Of a stretch of DNA of 46,465 bases, positions 44,679-46,465 are shown in pieces. The stretch covers positions 1 to 46,465 of the forward strand of contig JASMKZ010000007.1 in the NCBI GenBank assembly GCA_030748955.1. Direction: 5' to 3'. The position numbers and the translations under genes are program-made. Origin of the DNA: Fidelibacterota bacterium (lineage in GTDB: Bacteria; Fidelibacterota; Marinisomatia; SCGC-AAA003-L08; D37C17). The stretch's first letter is position 1; each line of letters opens with the position of its first letter. The notes beneath the pieces are model-generated. The model was not told the DNA's origin. It saw nothing but the letters and a program-made list of their open reading frames with translations, and searched no databases.

Positions 44679-44954
44679 CTATTTGTGATAGTGACATTGG
44701 TACACAACTTCTACTTGTATAACACTACATATTTTATCAATACAAGTTTCTACTCCTTCACCAAATATTTCTACTTCTTTATACCTCCAGTATTGATATT
44801 TTTCTATTGCTGTTTTTAAAGCATCATCCTATTGAATATCAAGATTAGACAATACACCAGTATATGTATAAGACATAGTAATAGTTGCAATTGCTTTATA
44901 TCCAGCTATTGGTGATAAATATATAATTTGAGGTTTTCTTAAAACACCCAACAA
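44679..44954 (-). pseudogene. YecR-like lipoprotein remnant with internal amber stop
   Basis: On the minus strand one frame reads GYKAIATITMSYTYTG ... LSNLDIQ, then TAG at 44829-44831, then DDALKTAIEKYQYWRYKEVE, IFGEGVETCIDK and VVYQCHYHK before TAG 44679. The pattern 'T-I-T-M-S-Y, then alanine-rich helix ending in W-x-Y, then E-x-F-G, C, and final V-x-Y-Q-C' is that of YecR-like small lipoproteins. The signal peptide is missing: upstream the frame runs into the 161-residue gene. A single base change would restore the reading frame. The 5' limit is set arbitrarily at the first TTG after that gene. Confidence 0.6.
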
Positions 44955-44979
44955 TAAGTAATAATATATCCTGCGAATT

Positions 44980-45465
44980 TTAAGGGATATATTTGACACC
45001 AAACCAAGGGGAGCTTTCCAAAACTGAAATAAAATTATTTTTATCGTCTTCGTTTGTAATATCATTTACAACCATCTGTGCGTTCCATAAGTTCTTTAAA
45101 GATTCATACTTACTGCCTATAGCGGCATTTGCACGTGCTAATGCCTCATAAGCATATGCGCGATCAGAATCTTTTAAATTTTGTTCTATAGTTAGCTTCT
45201 GGGTTTTTTTTGCATGAAATAAAGCTTCTTTTGATTTTCCTGAAACAGCATATACATGTGACAACAGCCATTGTCCCCTCTGTTCATTTATAGGTTTATA
45301 TTTGTGTGACTTTCTCCAATGATATAATGATGCGTGAGCAAAGCTTATCATACGTGCATCATCCCTCTCATTTCTACCCTCTTTCTCAAGCAGATTCCAA
45401 GTTTGTATATTCATTTCAATACCCATATCATGGTGCATTTTTTGTTCATAACTCACTTCATTCAT
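44980..45465 (-). CDS. Unrecognised soluble helical protein (TPR-like)
   Basis: The 161-residue protein is helical and Ala/Tyr/Trp-rich with no signal or membrane segment. Stretches such as WNLLEKEGRNERDDARMIS, FAHASLYHWRKSHKY, RGQWLLSHVYAVSGKSKEAL and YAYEALARANAAIG look like a short tetratricopeptide-type superhelix. I have an impression of widespread uncharacterised proteins with 'WN.LE...R...D..RMI..AHAS..HW', but no known function. AAGGGG lies 6 bases before ATG 45465. The stop is followed by a pseudogene, and the terminator at 44633 would serve both. Confidence 0.75.
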   Translation of the reverse strand: MNEVSYEQKMHHDMGIEMNIQTWNLLEKEGRNERDDARMISFAHASLYHWRKSHKYKPINEQRGQWLLSHVYAVSGKSKEALFHAKKTQKLTIEQNLKDSDRAYAYEALARANAAIGSKYESLKNLWNAQMVVNDITNEDDKNNFISVLESSPWFGVKYIP

Positions 45466-45550
45466 TTTAACCCCTTATTAGATATATGATGAGAAGTTAT
45501 GGTGTTTGTAGATTTTAAATTTTGATGGCCGTCACAAATTTTAGCGGAAT

Positions 45551-45577
45551 AAAAAAGCCCCACAAATGCAGGGCTTT
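45551..45577 (-). terminator. Terminator (copy 2 of a near-identical pair)
   Basis: On the minus strand AAAGCCC and GGGCTTT form a perfect 7-bp stem around TGCATTTGTG, with a T-run. It ends the Cys-rich gene upstream (stop at 45620). Confidence 0.85.
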
Positions 45578-45619
45578 AAAGATATTATGATAACATATGT
45601 TTAGATATCAGAGAAGGTT

Positions 45620-45841
45620 CTATTCAGTGCCTTTATTTGCACAGCAAGGTTTATTACAATTAGTACCACATGGTTGTTTGGTTGGTTGTTTATTTAAACC
45701 ACATGGTGATACTTGCCCTGATTTATTTCCACAACAACTTGAGCTTTTATTATTACAACAAGTAAGGTTAATTACTGCATAGGTAAAAACAGCAAGAAAT
45801 AGATACTTCCATAATAAATTCAGCTTGTCCTTAATTTCCAT
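45620..45841 (-). CDS. Small exported cysteine-rich protein
   Basis: The 73-residue protein has an N-terminal membrane or signal helix (LLWKYLFLAVFTYAVINLTC) and a tail containing ten cysteines in total, including CCNNKSSSCCGNKSG, PCGLNKQPTKQPCG and TNCNKPCCANKG. Spacing is irregular, with repeated CC and PCG pieces rich in Asn, Lys and Gly. Metal binding or a lipid-anchored surface peptide (LTCC could act as a lipobox) are both possible. AAGGAG lies 7 bases before the ATG. Followed by its own terminator, it is a single-gene transcript. Family not recognised. Confidence 0.7.
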   Translation of the reverse strand: MEIKDKLNLLWKYLFLAVFTYAVINLTCCNNKSSSCCGNKSGQVSPCGLNKQPTKQPCGTNCNKPCCANKGTE

Positions 45842-45953
45842 TTATATCTCCTTAATTAATGGGTTAATTTAAAGTATAATTAGCCTACAAATCATAACAG
45901 TTTCTTTATAGGGGGATATATTGTCTAGTGGAGTAAGGGTTGGATATTGTGAT

Positions 45954-46465
45954 TTAAAAATAAAACCTAACAATAAATCTAGGAATTAACATATTCTGTT
46001 TGCTTGTTATGGAATATTCTTCTTCTTTTTCTTCGATCGTAACCATAGTATACATGCCTTCTCCACCAAAAGAAAAATTATCTGAAATGTAGTATTCAGC
46101 GCCTATTGTTGGCGCAATAATTAAATTCTCCGAATCTTCACCACAACTGTTATAATAATAATTGTTATTATTAGAATCGTCTTCATCACATTCATGCCAA
46201 TTTTTGCCAAACCGTATTCCATAATAAGATCGGGTTTTCCCTCTTCTTGTTGGCTTTAATATGCCAATTAATAATGTTAAATCTGATTCTGAGGTTTCAG
46301 AATCATCAAGAGAATAATCATCGTAATCAGTTTCTGTTGATGAAGAGGAATACATAATTAGGGGTTCAATGAGCAATGAACCAGATTTAATAGGTACATA
46401 TATTCCCAAGGATTCTCCCCCCCCCCCATCTTGCATAAATACAGATGGAAAAGTATGGAACTCGA
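45954..46465 (-). CDS. Outer-membrane beta-barrel protein, 5' partial
   Basis: The frame runs off the right window edge without an upstream stop (FHTFPSVFMQDGGGG at the edge), so the apparent ATG at 46436 is internal. Visible strands include SLGIYVPIKSGSLLIEPLIM, YYGIRFGKNWHECDED, TIGAEYYISDNFSFGGEGMY and the closing MLIPRFIVRFYF with a C-terminal Phe, typical of small barrels. The loops are rich in Ser, Asp and Asn. The codons QDGGGGES are written by an 11-G tract. Confidence 0.75.
   Translation of the reverse strand, partial: EFHTFPSVFMQDGGGGESLGIYVPIKSGSLLIEPLIMYSSSSTETDYDDYSLDDSETSESDLTLLIGILKPTRRGKTRSYYGIRFGKNWHECDEDDSNNNNYYYNSCGEDSENLIIAPTIGAEYYISDNFSFGGEGMYTMVTIEEKEEEYSITSKQNMLIPRFIVRFYF
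46417..46427. repeat. 11-base C/G homopolymer inside the barrel gene
   Basis: Eleven consecutive C on the plus strand (11 G in the coding strand) encode a glycine run. It is the only long G/C homopolymer in this AT-rich window, and it is a potential slippage site. Confidence 0.9.

Noticed and set aside
44829-44831. TAG as pyrrolysine
   Set aside because: The surrounding family does not suggest a catalytic residue there, the signal peptide is missing too, and pyrrolysine would be exceptional in this lineage; decay is simpler.
1-46465. CRISPR arrays, insertion sequences, prophage genes or rRNA
   Set aside because: No regularly spaced direct repeats, transposase or integrase motifs, phage structural genes or rRNA signatures were seen on either strand.

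Overview
The window is an AT-rich stretch of a bacterial chromosome. It most resembles the Fibrobacteres-Chlorobi-Bacteroidetes superphylum, and my best guess is Candidatus Marinimicrobia (SAR406). The reasons are FCB-type small proteins (DUF3098, the 30-residue AURKAIP1/COX24 protein), secreted proteins ending in paired dockerin-like calcium repeats, beta-barrel outer-membrane proteins, a Bacteroidetes-style B12 riboswitch, frequent TTG/GTG starts and many genes without a clear Shine-Dalgarno. This is inference: there is no rRNA or universal marker set here. I see no CRISPR array, prophage or transposase.

Layout. 1-720: a partial ORF end, then DUF3098, tRNA-Asp and a terminator on the minus strand. 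793-8126: housekeeping and iron genes (mltG, pcrA; fur-feoA-feoB plus a Cys-bearing membrane peptide behind a Fur-box-like palindrome; a YhaM-type nuclease). 8181-11570: a possible vitamin B12 uptake region. It has a DUF6580 membrane protein and an outer-membrane barrel converging on a BtuG-like beta-propeller lipoprotein that sits behind a cobalamin riboswitch. 11712-16135: thioredoxin and thioredoxin reductase, a class I amidotransferase, a degenerate ABC ATPase and a minus-strand glycerol kinase. 16265-20841: a LolA-like protein, a barrel and an RND/MMPL exporter, probably a lipid export unit. 20896-35593: a sugar-phosphate transferase, then long overlapping operons: serS-plsC; LysM transglycosylase-sppA-HU-COX24 mini-protein; xseA-xseB-nadK-DUF885 lipoprotein-transketolase-like-aminotransferase-OsmC.

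35892-43764 is a surface or secreted block: a gingipain-type C25 protease, a purple-acid-phosphatase-like protein and an LRR/LVIVD 'choice-of-anchor B' protein. All three end in dockerin-like repeats, and no cohesin is present.

The most exciting item follows directly at 43776-44357. It is a lipoprotein gene interrupted by an in-frame TGA that reads naturally as selenocysteine in a U-x-x-C thioredoxin motif. The protein resembles the N-terminal domain of animal selenoprotein P, and a SECIS-like hairpin lies 12 nt after the TGA. The ordinary gene callers' product would be a meaningless 89-residue stub.

The right end (44435-46465, all minus strand) is accessory: a tiny membrane protein with an ATA or lost start, a YecR-like pseudogene with an amber stop, a 161-residue soluble protein, a Cys-rich exported peptide and a partial barrel protein containing an 11-G homopolymer. 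Two near-identical terminators and two near-identical translation leaders mark it as a locally duplicated zone.
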